Part shown: positions 7,178 to 14,655 of the stretch, piece after piece
Numbering within the stretch: position 1 is the first letter of the stretch
Layout of the letters: every line of letters starts with the position of its first letter
NCBI GenBank assembly: GCA_035639875.1
Contig: DASQXE010000180.1
Coordinates: 1-35,122, forward strand
Reading direction: 5' to 3'
Source of the DNA: JAIBJP01 sp035639875
GTDB taxonomy: Bacteria > Actinomycetota > Thermoleophilia > Gaiellales > Gaiellaceae
Length of the DNA stretch: 35,122 nt
Translations under genes and position numbers: made by a program
The notes under the pieces: model-generated
The model's database searches: none
What the model was told of the DNA's origin: nothing
The model's input: the letters and a program-made list of their open reading frames with translations, nothing else

Positions 7178-8338
7178 GTGGACTTCGAGACGCGCGCGAT
7201 CCACGAGGGCCAGGACCCGGACCCGGCCACTGGAGCGATAACGACTCCGATCTACCAGACCTCGACGTACGTCCAAGAGGAGGTCGGGAAGCACAAGGGC
7301 TATGACTACTCGCGCGCCGGCAACCCGACGCGGACCGCCCTCGAGACATGCCTCGCGTCGCTCGAGAGCGCCGACCACGGCGTCGCCTTCTCGTCCGGCC
7401 TCGGCGGCGTGACGACGCTCATGCACCTCGTGTCGCCGGGCGAGCGCGTGGTCTCGGTCAACGACGTGTACGGCGGCGTCTACCGAATGTTCTCGCAGGT
7501 GTACGAGCCGAAGGGGTACGGCTTCACATTCCTGTCAGCCGAGGAGATTGGTGCGGGTCTCGCCGACCATCTCGACGAGGACACGCGCATCGTCTGGCTC
7601 GAGACGCCGACGAACCCGCTCCTCAACGTCATCGATATCCGCGCCGCCGCCGAGGCGGCGCACGCAGCCGGTGCCATGGTCGTGGTCGACAACACCTTCG
7701 CCACCCCGTACCTCCAACGGCCGCTCGAGCTCGGTGCCGACGTCGCCGTCCACTCGACGACGAAATACCTCGGCGGACACTCGGACGTCATCGGCGGCTT
7801 CGTGGCCACCAACGATCCGACGATCGCCGAGCGCTTACGCTTCCTCCAGAAGTCGCTCGGTGCCGTTCCCGGCCCCTTCGACTGCTGGCTCGTGTTGCGG
7901 GGACTGAAGACGCTTGCCGTTCGCATGGAGCGGCATTGCGCGAACGCGGGCCGCATCGCGGAGTGGCTCGACCAGCATGACGCCGTGGAGCGCGTCCTCT
8001 ACCCGGGGCTACCGAACCATCCGGGTCACGCCGTGGCGGCCCGGCAGATGAAGGACTTCGGCGGCATGATCTCGATCCTCGCCGCCTCCGAGGAGGATGC
8101 GATCCGCCTCGTCGCCGAGACGAAGGTCTGGAAGCTCGCGGAGAGTCTTGGCGGGGTCGAAAGTCTCATCGAGCAGCCGGCGCGGATGACGCACGCCTCA
8201 ACCGCGGACGCGCCGTTCGCCGTGCCTGGAAATCTCGTGCGACTCTCGGTCGGGATCGAGTCAGTCGACGACTTGGTCGCCGACCTCGAGCAGGCGATCG
8301 CGCGCGCGTCGCGTACTGCGACTAGGTCGGCCCCGTGA
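7178..8338 (+). CDS. Cystathionine gamma-lyase / gamma-synthase family PLP enzyme
   Basis: 386 residues from GTG at 7178. Upstream in-frame sequence encodes the palindrome and is not protein-like, so the longer reading is rejected. Family marks are TRAIHEGQDPDP, TPIYQTSTY, YDYSRAGNPTR, ETPTNPLLNVID, VVDNTFATPYLQRPLE and the PLP lysine in HSTTKYLGGHSD (Lys196). C-terminal LAESLGGVESLIEQPARMTH and VRLSVGIE are typical. Lyase (cystathionine to cysteine) and synthase (O-acylhomoserine plus cysteine) cannot be told apart from sequence alone. The neighbouring cystathionine beta-synthase favours the lyase, completing reverse transsulfuration. Its 3' end overlaps the convergent glycosyltransferase by 17 bp. 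Confidence 0.88.
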   Translation: MDFETRAIHEGQDPDPATGAITTPIYQTSTYVQEEVGKHKGYDYSRAGNPTRTALETCLASLESADHGVAFSSGLGGVTTLMHLVSPGERVVSVNDVYGGVYRMFSQVYEPKGYGFTFLSAEEIGAGLADHLDEDTRIVWLETPTNPLLNVIDIRAAAEAAHAAGAMVVVDNTFATPYLQRPLELGADVAVHSTTKYLGGHSDVIGGFVATNDPTIAERLRFLQKSLGAVPGPFDCWLVLRGLKTLAVRMERHCANAGRIAEWLDQHDAVERVLYPGLPNHPGHAVAARQMKDFGGMISILAASEEDAIRLVAETKVWKLAESLGGVESLIEQPARMTHASTADAPFAVPGNLVRLSVGIESVDDLVADLEQAIARASRTATRSAP

Positions 8339-9401
8339 CCGCACGCGTCTGACTGAACGTGGACGCGTTGGCGCCAAGGTTTTCTAGCGTGTTCTCGTAG
8401 GCCACTTCGTAGTCGGCGACCATGCGCTCCTTCGAGAAACGCTCCTCGACATAGCGCCGGCACTCGAGCGGATCGATCGCGTCCGCCTCGGCAATCGCCG
8501 CGGCCATCTCCGTGTGCTCGTCGACGACGATGCCCGTCCGGCCGTGCTCGATGACCTCCGGAACAGCCCCCCATCGCGTTGCGATCACCGGCGTCCCACA
8601 GGCCATCGACTCGATCATGACCAGACCGAACGGCTCCTCCCACTTGATCGGGAAGAGCGTTACCCGCGCGTTCTGCAGGAGGTCCACCTTCTCCTGGTGC
8701 GTGACCTCTCCGAGAAACTCGATCCGGTCGCTCAGGCGAGGGCGGACCGCCACGTCGAAGTACTCCTCCTCGAGACGCTCGCGGACCTTGCCGGCCATTT
8801 TCAGCGGCAGGCCCGCCTGCTCCGCGACCTCGATCGCGCGGTGCGCGCCTTTGTCGGGACTCATCCGGCCGAGGAACAGGAGGTAGTCGCCCCGATGCGG
8901 ATGGACGGGGTATGCGCCAAGGTCGAGCGCGTTAGGGCAGTTCGCTATCCACGGCAGGTCGGGAGCGGGGGCGCGTTGGTTCATCGAGAGCGAGATCAGG
9001 CGCGACCGCGGCGCAACCTCCGTGGCAAGCCGGTAGGCCTCGGCGGCACGGCTGTCGAGCGGTCCATGGACGGTGTGGGCGACGGGCGTCCGGATCGCGC
9101 CGGCCAGAGCCACGGCCAGCACGCCGGAGTGGTCGTTGACGATCTCGAAAACGTCTGCGCGCTTGTAGCAGGCGAGAGCGTGGTACAGCTCGTACTCAGT
9201 GCGTCCGATGAACTCCGACGGCGACTCCGGGAACACGGCCGCCAGCTTGGCGGTCGTCTGCGATTCCCCGGAGGCAAAGAGCGTCACGTCGTGCCCGCGC
9301 TCGACGAGCCCGTCGGCGAGCAGGGCCACGATCCACTCGATCCCTCCGTACCGGGACGGAGGCACCGGGAACCAAACGGGACTGAGGATTGCGATCTTCA
9401 C
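8322..9401 (-). CDS. GT4-family glycosyltransferase
   Basis: 359 residues from GTG at 9401, preceded by a strong GGAGG site (9405-9410). KIAILSPVW with SRYGGIEWIVALLADGL is the N-terminal acceptor-side Rossmann domain with its glycine loop. LLFLGRMSPDKGAHRAIEVA opens the donor domain. EPFGLVMIE (Glu256 and Glu264) is the EX7E motif of retaining GT4 enzymes, followed by MACGTPVIATRWGAVPEVIEHG. No signal peptide or membrane segment, so it is probably cytosolic or peripheral. The start overlaps the stop of the glycosidase gene by 4 nt, so the two are translationally coupled and may act on the same glucan or glycoside. Donor and acceptor are unknown. Confidence 0.88.
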   Translation of the reverse strand: MKIAILSPVWFPVPPSRYGGIEWIVALLADGLVERGHDVTLFASGESQTTAKLAAVFPESPSEFIGRTEYELYHALACYKRADVFEIVNDHSGVLAVALAGAIRTPVAHTVHGPLDSRAAEAYRLATEVAPRSRLISLSMNQRAPAPDLPWIANCPNALDLGAYPVHPHRGDYLLFLGRMSPDKGAHRAIEVAEQAGLPLKMAGKVRERLEEEYFDVAVRPRLSDRIEFLGEVTHQEKVDLLQNARVTLFPIKWEEPFGLVMIESMACGTPVIATRWGAVPEVIEHGRTGIVVDEHTEMAAAIAEADAIDPLECRRYVEERFSKERMVADYEVAYENTLENLGANASTFSQTRAVTGPT

Positions 9402-11458
9402 GCTTCCTCCACGCCCACTTGTCCTTCCTCCAAGCGCACGTCCCACACCTTGTCGAACGCGCGCACGCCGGCGAGCCTGAGCGAGCCTGCCCAGGAGGGC
9501 AGTTCCGGCGGTGCAATCGTTGCCAGGACGTGGCGGCGGTGGTTCGGCTCCAGGCCGAGAAGGAGCTGGAGGAGAAGGACCGGCGTTCCCGCGGCCCACG
9601 CCTGCGGCCGCGCCGCAGTGGGATAGGCGATCGGAAACGGAGTGTCGGGCCGCGAAAAGCCGGCGAACACCTCCGGCAGCTGCCAGCGGAAATGGGCGCC
9701 GGCGTTGAACATCCGTCGGACGATCCGGTGCGCCTCCGGCCAGCGTGCCGCTTTCGCGAGACCCCACGCGATGAGCGAATTGTCGTGAGGCCAGACGGTG
9801 CCGTTGTGGTACGAGAGCGGGTTGAAGCCGGCATCGGCCGACGACATCGTTCGCACACCCCACCCCGACCAGAGGTCCTCGCCCATCAGCTGGTCGACGA
9901 CGGCGTCGATGCGCTCCGGAGGGACGATCCCGCTCCACAGAAGGTGGCCCATGTTCGACGTCAGCGAGTCGACGCGGTTCTTGTCCCCGTCGAGCGCGAG
10001 CGCGTAGAAGCCCCCGCGCTCCTCGCACCAGAACGCTTCGTCGAAGCGCACGCGCAGCTCGTCCGCATCCCGGTCCAGTCGGTCGCCCAGCTCTCGTTCC
10101 CGCCAGACCTCGCGCGCCAGCTCGGCGCACCGCCGCTTCGCGTCGTAGACGTACCCCTGCACCTCGCAGGGGGCGATCGGCGCCTCGGCAACGCGCCCGT
10201 CGTGGAAGAGCTGCGAGTTGGCCGAGTCCTTCCAAGACTGGTTGACGAGCCCGCGCGGCGATCGGCGACGGTACTCGACCAGCCCGTCGCCGTCGAGGTC
10301 GCCGTGCTCGTCGATCCACGCGAGCGCGCGCATCGCGGGCTCTTTCAACTCGCGGACGAGGGCGGCATCGTCGGTCCAGCGCCAAACCTCGGAAAGGAGG
10401 ACGAGGTAGAGCGGTGTCGCGTCGACCGTCCCGTAGTAACGCGGGAACCACGCGTGCGCCGCCTTGCCGTGCCGGACCTCGTGGACGATCTTGCCGGGCT
10501 CGGCGTCGGTTTCTGGGTCGTCCTCGTGAGCCTGGAGCTCCGCGAGCACGCGCAGGGCGTTGTGCGCGAGCTCCGGCCCGAACAAGAGCGTCTGCAGGCA
10601 CGTGATCAGCGTGTCACGGCCGAACACGGTCATGAACCACGGCATCCCGGCGGCGGGGAGCTGACCCGGGAGGCGCGGATCCTCGTCCATGCGCAGCGAC
10701 GCGAGATCGGCGACCGACTGGTTGAAGGAGTGGGAGAGCTGCTCCCAGGACGCACGAACCTGAGGAACCCGGAGATGCCAGGCAGACAGCGATTCGCGCA
10801 CACGCGTGAGCTCGTCGCCGAACGTCCGCTCGGCGCGCTCGGGCGCGGTGCGGAGGCCGTCGGCGGCGAGGATCACGTCGACGCGCAGGCGCCATTTCTC
10901 GCGCGGCTCGAGCGCAACGTGGTAGCGAACCGTACCTCCCTCGACCTCTCCGGCCTCCGAAAGCAGGACCTGGGTCAGGCACGCGGAGTCGTCCGCCAGC
11001 AGGAACTCATGATTCTGCGGCTCGTACGTCGGCGGGACGAGGCTCGGGACCGGCGGCGCGTGCTCGCGGTCGCCGAGCGCGAAGTCGTACGCCTTGACCG
11101 TGAAGATGTCTGCAAAGTCGGTTCCGATCTCGAGCGCGAGGTCGAACTCGACGCGGCGCGGCGCGTGGTTTTGCACGACGATGTGCTCCTGCATCCCGTC
11201 CCCGATGAAGCGGTCGCGGCCGATCGAGAGCTCGTCCGGGCCGAGACCGCCAACGACGGGGTTCCGCAGGTAGAACGCCGCCGAAAAGTACTCGACCTTG
11301 TCCGAGGAGAGCTGGAGCGGGCTGGCGCCGTTGATGGTGAGGACCCAGCGTGACAGGAAGCGCGTGTCGCTGGCGAAGAGGCCCATGACCGGATCCGTGA
11401 TGTCTCCGCGGTCGTCCGAGACGCAGAAGGTCGAGCCCTCGAGAATCGTCAGCGCCAA
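9398..11458 (-). CDS. Glycogen-debranching-type glycosidase (amylo-alpha-1,6-glucosidase family)
   Basis: 686 residues from TTG at 11458, forced by an in-frame TAG two codons upstream. The N-terminal beta-rich domain (about 1-210, GDE_N_bis type) opens LEGSTFCVSDDRGDI and FASDTRFLSRWVLTING. The (alpha/alpha)6 barrel of the GH63/MGH1-like type (about 270-686) shows GMPWFMTVFGRDTLIT, WFPRYYGTVDATPLYL, VNQSWKDSANSQLF and YHNGTVWPHDNSLIAWGL. Proteins of this architecture are usually annotated as glycogen debranching enzymes, though trehalose or glucosylglycerate-type substrates occur in relatives. It sits between the SDR gene (3 nt) and the glycosyltransferase (4-nt overlap). Confidence 0.87.
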   Translation of the reverse strand: MALTILEGSTFCVSDDRGDITDPVMGLFASDTRFLSRWVLTINGASPLQLSSDKVEYFSAAFYLRNPVVGGLGPDELSIGRDRFIGDGMQEHIVVQNHAPRRVEFDLALEIGTDFADIFTVKAYDFALGDREHAPPVPSLVPPTYEPQNHEFLLADDSACLTQVLLSEAGEVEGGTVRYHVALEPREKWRLRVDVILAADGLRTAPERAERTFGDELTRVRESLSAWHLRVPQVRASWEQLSHSFNQSVADLASLRMDEDPRLPGQLPAAGMPWFMTVFGRDTLITCLQTLLFGPELAHNALRVLAELQAHEDDPETDAEPGKIVHEVRHGKAAHAWFPRYYGTVDATPLYLVLLSEVWRWTDDAALVRELKEPAMRALAWIDEHGDLDGDGLVEYRRRSPRGLVNQSWKDSANSQLFHDGRVAEAPIAPCEVQGYVYDAKRRCAELAREVWRERELGDRLDRDADELRVRFDEAFWCEERGGFYALALDGDKNRVDSLTSNMGHLLWSGIVPPERIDAVVDQLMGEDLWSGWGVRTMSSADAGFNPLSYHNGTVWPHDNSLIAWGLAKAARWPEAHRIVRRMFNAGAHFRWQLPEVFAGFSRPDTPFPIAYPTAARPQAWAAGTPVLLLQLLLGLEPNHRRHVLATIAPPELPSWAGSLRLAGVRAFDKVWDVRLEEGQVGVEEA

Positions 11459-11461
11459 GGT

Positions 11462-12220
11462 CTAGTGGCGGACGATCTGGTCCTGACTCGCCTGCTGAAG
11501 CGGTTTGACGACGATCTCGTCCACGTTCATGTGCGGCGGACGCGTCACGACCCAGAGAATGCAATCAGCAACGTCGGCGGGCGTGAGGTAGTCGACGCCG
11601 CGGTAGACGGCTTCCTTCTTGTCGCGATCCCCACGGAAGCGCACGTCTGAGAACTCGGTGTCCCCGACCATGCCGGGATCGACGGTCGAGACGCGGATCC
11701 GGCCGACGAGCTCCTTGCGCATAACGTACGTGAGCGCTCGCACGGCGTACTTGGAGCCCACGTACATGCCGCCCTGCGCGTAGGCCTCGCGCCCGGCCCA
11801 AGAGCCGAGGTTGACGACGTGGCCGCGTCCGTCCTCCATGTGCGGAAGGCAGAGCCGGGTCATCCGCACGAGGCCGAGCACGTTTGTCTCCAGCATGAGC
11901 CGGTCGTCCTCGTCGCTTCCCTCCTCAATCGCCGCCCTGCCGAGCGCGAGGCCCGCGTTGTTTATGACGATGTCGAGCCGCCCGAGGCGGCTCGCCATCG
12001 TGGCAACGAATTCCCCGCAGCCGGCTGCGTCGGTGACGTCCAGCGCCATAAGCTCGTGCCCGTCTCCAGGAAGCCCGGCGACGAGCGCCTTGAGCCTATT
12101 GACCCGGCGCGCGCCGAGGGCGACGCGCGCGCCCGCGCCCGCGAGAGCGCGCGCCGTCGCCGCGCCGATTCCGCTGGAGGCGCCCGTGACGACGGCGGTG
12201 TAGCCCTCGAGCTCTGGCAC
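11462..12220 (-). CDS. Short-chain dehydrogenase/reductase, YdfG-like
   Basis: 252 residues from GTG at 12220. Classical SDR marks are TGASSGIG (12-19, nucleotide binding), DVTD, NNAG (87-90), Ser140 and the YxxxK pair Tyr153/Lys157 in MYVGSK. The C-terminus VDEIVVKPLQQ resembles the YdfG group of NADP-dependent 3-hydroxyacid dehydrogenases. GARR after beta-2 suggests NADP preference. It is the first gene of an SDR-glycosidase-glycosyltransferase operon and is divergent from the gas vesicle operon. A TAAGCT box 6 nt before the GTG indicates a leaderless message. Confidence 0.87.
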   Translation of the reverse strand: MPELEGYTAVVTGASSGIGAATARALAGAGARVALGARRVNRLKALVAGLPGDGHELMALDVTDAAGCGEFVATMASRLGRLDIVINNAGLALGRAAIEEGSDEDDRLMLETNVLGLVRMTRLCLPHMEDGRGHVVNLGSWAGREAYAQGGMYVGSKYAVRALTYVMRKELVGRIRVSTVDPGMVGDTEFSDVRFRGDRDKKEAVYRGVDYLTPADVADCILWVVTRPPHMNVDEIVVKPLQQASQDQIVRH

Positions 12221-12226
12221 GGCCGG

Positions 12227-12232
12227 AGCTTA
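12227..12232 (-). promoter_or_regulatory. -10 box for the SDR operon, leaderless
   Basis: On the reverse strand TAAGCT is followed by exactly 6 nt and the GTG at 12220. The same hexamer and spacing precede the DUF6457 gene at 19769. The -35 region is weak. Confidence 0.45.
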
Positions 12233-12258
12233 TCTTCGGCGCGGCAGCCGACCCATGA

Positions 12259-12310
12259 GGGTTTCGAAACCCGATCAAACCTGGAGGGTTGAAACTGAAC
12301 TTAGAGGGGA
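12259..12310 (+). promoter_or_regulatory. Control region of the gas vesicle operon
   Basis: GGGTTTCGAAACCC (12259-12272) is a perfect 14-bp palindrome. A related half-conserved stretch, GGGTTGAAAC, follows at 12286-12295, so two operator-like sites sit about 27 bp apart. GAGGGGA at 12304-12310 is a good Shine-Dalgarno site 10 nt before the gvpA ATG. No TANNNT box lies at leaderless distance, unlike most other promoters here. A GAAACC-N15-GGTT pair could be an ECF-type promoter, but this is speculative. Confidence 0.4.
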
Positions 12311-12320
12311 TAGCCGTCAC

Positions 12321-12572
12321 ATGGCAGTCGCCGTCCACGGCACGTCGAGCAACTATCTCCAGCGCGCGCCAAGCCCGAGCGGCCTTGCCGACGTCGTCGA
12401 TCTGATCCTGGACAAGGGTCTCGTCATCGACGCGTACGTCCGCGTCGCGGTCATCGGTATCGAGCTCGTGACAATCGACGCGCGCGTCGTGGTTGCGAGC
12501 GTGGACACCTATCTTCGCTTCGCCGAGGCGGTCAACCGACTCGACCTCACTCAGACGGAGCTCGCCGGCCTG
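12321..12572 (+). repeat. Tandem duplication of the gvpA core (unit 1; unit 2 at 13230-13481)
   Basis: The first 252 nt of this gvpA and the first 252 nt of the gvpA at 13230 align without gaps, with scattered mostly synonymous differences. After codon 84 the two tails are unrelated. The units are 909 bp apart and separated by one small gene. This is a coding-level direct repeat that could support recombination. Confidence 0.85.
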
Positions 12573-12782
12573 CCAGAACTCCAGGAGGAGGGCGCCAAGA
12601 AGGAAACCGAAGGCGCGATCGAGGGCGCCGAGGAGAAGCTGAAGCCTGACAGCTCGGCACTTCGGTCCGCGGCCAAGGGCGTCGCTGCGGCGGCAGCCGC
12701 CGGCGCTGCTGCGGTCGCTGCGCGCGAGGTGGCTTCACGCCTCTCTTCCGATTCCGGCGACGACGGGAAGAAAGGCGGCTGA
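12321..12782 (+). CDS. gvpA: Gas vesicle structural protein GvpA, long-tailed copy 1
   Basis: 153 residues. Residues 21-76 are the GvpA fold (LADVVDLILDKGLVIDAYV, VAVIGIELVTIDARVVVAS, TYLRFAEAVNRLDL), the small amphipathic protein that polymerises into the ribbed gas vesicle wall. Residues 1-20 form a polar leader, and residues 80-153 form a tail that the minimal 70-90-residue GvpA lacks; long tails are also known from Streptomyces GvpA. The tail holds an acidic/basic stretch, then an Ala/Gly segment at 115-139 (VAAAAAAGAAAVAAREVA). The first 84 residues are almost identical to the second GvpA at 13230. First gene of the gas vesicle operon. Confidence 0.93.
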   Translation: MAVAVHGTSSNYLQRAPSPSGLADVVDLILDKGLVIDAYVRVAVIGIELVTIDARVVVASVDTYLRFAEAVNRLDLTQTELAGLPELQEEGAKKETEGAIEGAEEKLKPDSSALRSAAKGVAAAAAAGAAAVAAREVASRLSSDSGDDGKKGG

Positions 12783-12788
12783 CGCGGC

Positions 12789-13220
12789 ATGGGCGATGAA
12801 CGTGTCAAGAGCAACGAGCAGAAGCAAGAGGGCGCGGAGAAGGGTTTCCTCGCGACGGTGGCAGGCAAGGCGATCGAGCCCGTCGCCGCCGGTGTTGCGA
12901 CTGCGGGCGCCGCTTACGTCACGAGGAAATCGGCGGAAATTTGGCGGAAGACGATCGCTCCGAAGATTCACGAGCAGGGCGGGCCGCGCGCGACGGCCGA
13001 AGGCGCGTTCAGGACGGTCTCGGCGACGGTCCGCGAGCAGGCGTCCGCAGTGCGCTCCGCGCTCGGCGAGAAGGTCGGTGACATCCGCGAGCGGGGTGGC
13101 GACGGCCGCCTCGCCGCCTTCCAACAGAAGCCGCCGGCCCGGCGGGACGAGGAGCGCAGCGAGAGGCAGCGCCGCCGGACCGAGCGCGAGCGAGCGCTGA
13201 AGCGGTTAGGGTCGAGCTAA
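12789..13220 (+). CDS. Gas vesicle operon protein of unknown function (between the gvpA copies)
   Basis: 143 residues from ATG at 12789, 6 nt after gvpA. I do not recognise a family. Residues 1-18 are highly charged (KSNEQKQEGAEKG). Residues 27-47 are an Ala/Gly-rich hydrophobic stretch (AIEPVAAGVATAGAAYVTRK). The middle contains IWRKTIAPKIHEQGG and probable helices (TVREQASAVRSALGEKV), and residues 110-143 are an Arg/Glu-rich basic tail. The hydrophobic segment is of the same type as those in GvpA copy 1, GvpO and the proteins at 18142 and 18552. A shell-associated or membrane-associated accessory protein is plausible but unproven. Confidence 0.75.
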   Translation: MGDERVKSNEQKQEGAEKGFLATVAGKAIEPVAAGVATAGAAYVTRKSAEIWRKTIAPKIHEQGGPRATAEGAFRTVSATVREQASAVRSALGEKVGDIRERGGDGRLAAFQQKPPARRDEERSERQRRRTERERALKRLGSS

Positions 13221-13229
13221 GGAGACGAG

Positions 13230-13598
13230 ATGGCCATTGCCACGCACGGCACCTCGAGCAACTACCTCCAGCGGGCGCCCAGCCCGAGCGGTCTTGCCGA
13301 TGTCGTCGATCTGATCCTGGACAAGGGTCTCGTCATCGACGCCTACGTCCGGGTCGCCGTCATCGGCATCGAGCTGATCACGATCGACGCGCGCATCGTG
13401 GTCGCAAGCGTCGATACCTACCTTCGCTTCGCGGAGGCGGTCAACCGTCTCGATCTCACGCAGACGGAAGCCGCAGGCCTCAAGGAGCTCCGCGGAGACA
13501 GCGACGGCGGCAACGGCGAGGGCAAGGGCAAGGGAATGCTCGAAGGCGCCAAGGAAGCGTTTTCGGGCGGGAAGCAAAAAGAACGCGCCCGGCGGTAG
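13230..13598 (+). CDS. gvpA: Gas vesicle structural protein GvpA, copy 2
   Basis: 122 residues from ATG at 13230 with an AGGAG site about 5 nt upstream. Residues 1-84 nearly match copy 1; changes such as AVAVH to AIATH, ELVTIDARV to ELITIDARI and EL to EA are conservative. The tail (85-122) differs completely: Gly/Lys-rich (GNGEGKGKGMLEGAKEAF) and basic at the end, with no Ala-rich segment. Two wall-protein isoforms that differ only in their tails could mix in one shell or change its surface. It is followed after 3 nt by gvpF. Confidence 0.93.
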   Translation: MAIATHGTSSNYLQRAPSPSGLADVVDLILDKGLVIDAYVRVAVIGIELITIDARIVVASVDTYLRFAEAVNRLDLTQTEAAGLKELRGDSDGGNGEGKGKGMLEGAKEAFSGGKQKERARR

Positions 13599-13601
13599 GC
13601 C

Positions 13602-14390
13602 ATGGCCGTCGATGAGCCCCCCACGGCGACTGCCGAACCGCGGACGAAAGCGGCGGTCTACTGCTACGGCGTGGTCGCAGCGACCGCAGACGAGCCGGCG
13701 AGCGTCGGCGTCGCCGAGGCCCACGTCGAACTCGTGCGCTGCCAGGATCTCGCCGCACTCACAAGCGGCGTCGAGTCGACACGGGTGCGGGCGCGCCGGC
13801 GCGACCTCCTGCGCCATTCCGAGGTGCTGGCGCAGGCCGTCGAACGAACGACCGTACTTCCGTTCCGCTTCGGGACGGTCTTCGCCAGCGGAGATGCCCT
13901 CATCGACGATTTCCTCGCGCCGCGGCACGACGAGCTCGTGCGCCTCTTGCGCCAATTCGAGGATTGCGTCGAGCTGAACGTCAAAGCCTTCTATCGCGAG
14001 GATGTCGTTCTCGCGGAGATCGTCGAACAGGACCCGCGGGTCGCGCGTCTGCGCGAAGCGACGCAGTCCGCCCCACCCGCGGCCACCTATCCGCTGCGCG
14101 TCGAGCTCGGCGAGCGCGTCGCGGGCGCACTCGCGCGTCGCACACGGCACGACGCCGACGAGCTCTTGCGCGTCTTGCGCCCACTTGCGCTCGAGGGCGA
14201 GATCGACCCCCAGCCGCTCGAGCACCAAGTTCTGCGGGCGTCGTTCCTCGTCGCGCGCAAACGCCTACGAGCGTTCGACAAGGCGATGGACGAGCTTGCG
14301 CGGAAGCACGCTCCCCAGATCCAGTTCAAGTACATCGGGCCGCTCGCGCCACACAGCTTCGTCAACCTCGTGCCTGGGGAGCACCGATGA
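13602..14390 (+). CDS. gvpF: Gas vesicle protein GvpF (GvpF/L family)
   Basis: 262 residues. AAVYCYGVVAATAD opens the GvpF/L fold. VERTTVLPFRFGTVFASGDALIDDFL is the most conserved block of the family, followed by ELNVKAFYREDVVLAEI and the C-terminal IQFKYIGPLAPHSFVNL. GvpF/L proteins are minor components that bind GvpA and start vesicle assembly. Residues 1-15 are an extra polar leader. This is the first of three GvpF/L paralogues in the operon. Its stop at 14390 lies 19 nt before gvpG. Confidence 0.92.
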   Translation: MAVDEPPTATAEPRTKAAVYCYGVVAATADEPASVGVAEAHVELVRCQDLAALTSGVESTRVRARRRDLLRHSEVLAQAVERTTVLPFRFGTVFASGDALIDDFLAPRHDELVRLLRQFEDCVELNVKAFYREDVVLAEIVEQDPRVARLREATQSAPPAATYPLRVELGERVAGALARRTRHDADELLRVLRPLALEGEIDPQPLEHQVLRASFLVARKRLRAFDKAMDELARKHAPQIQFKYIGPLAPHSFVNLVPGEHR

Positions 14391-14409
14391 GCCGCTCCCG
14401 GAGTTCGCA

Positions 14410-14655
14410 ATGGGCTTGCTGACCGGTCTCTTGACGCTTCCGCTCGCCCCGCTGCGCGGCACGATCTGGCTCGCTGAGCAGCTTGCGGCCGAGGCCGAGC
14501 GGGAAATGGACGAAGAAGCCGCCGTGCGCCGAGCGCTCGCTGAGGCAGAGAGACAATTCGAGACCGGCGTCCTGAGCCTCGTCGACTACGAGCGGATCGA
14601 AGATGAGCTCCTCGAGCGGCTCGAGAGGGCCCGCGCGGCGAAGGAGGCGACGTAA
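14410..14655 (+). CDS. gvpG: Gas vesicle protein GvpG
   Basis: 81 residues from ATG at 14410, with CGGAG a few bases upstream. It begins MGLLTGLLTLPLAPLRGTIW, the conserved GvpG start, then an acidic helical stretch (LAAEAEREMDEEAAVRRAL) and LSLVDYERIEDELLERLERA. An ATG at 14388 is in another frame and gives an unrelated product, so it is rejected. GvpG is a small minor protein needed for vesicle formation in haloarchaea. The stop shares one base with the gvpO start (TAATG). Confidence 0.9.
   Translation: MGLLTGLLTLPLAPLRGTIWLAEQLAAEAEREMDEEAAVRRALAEAERQFETGVLSLVDYERIEDELLERLERARAAKEAT

Noticed and set aside
9402..10601. Upstream extension of the glycosyltransferase frame to 759 codons
   Set aside because: The added part is an Arg/Ala-rich shadow of the glycosidase gene. 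The real start is GTG 9401 with its own GGAGG site.
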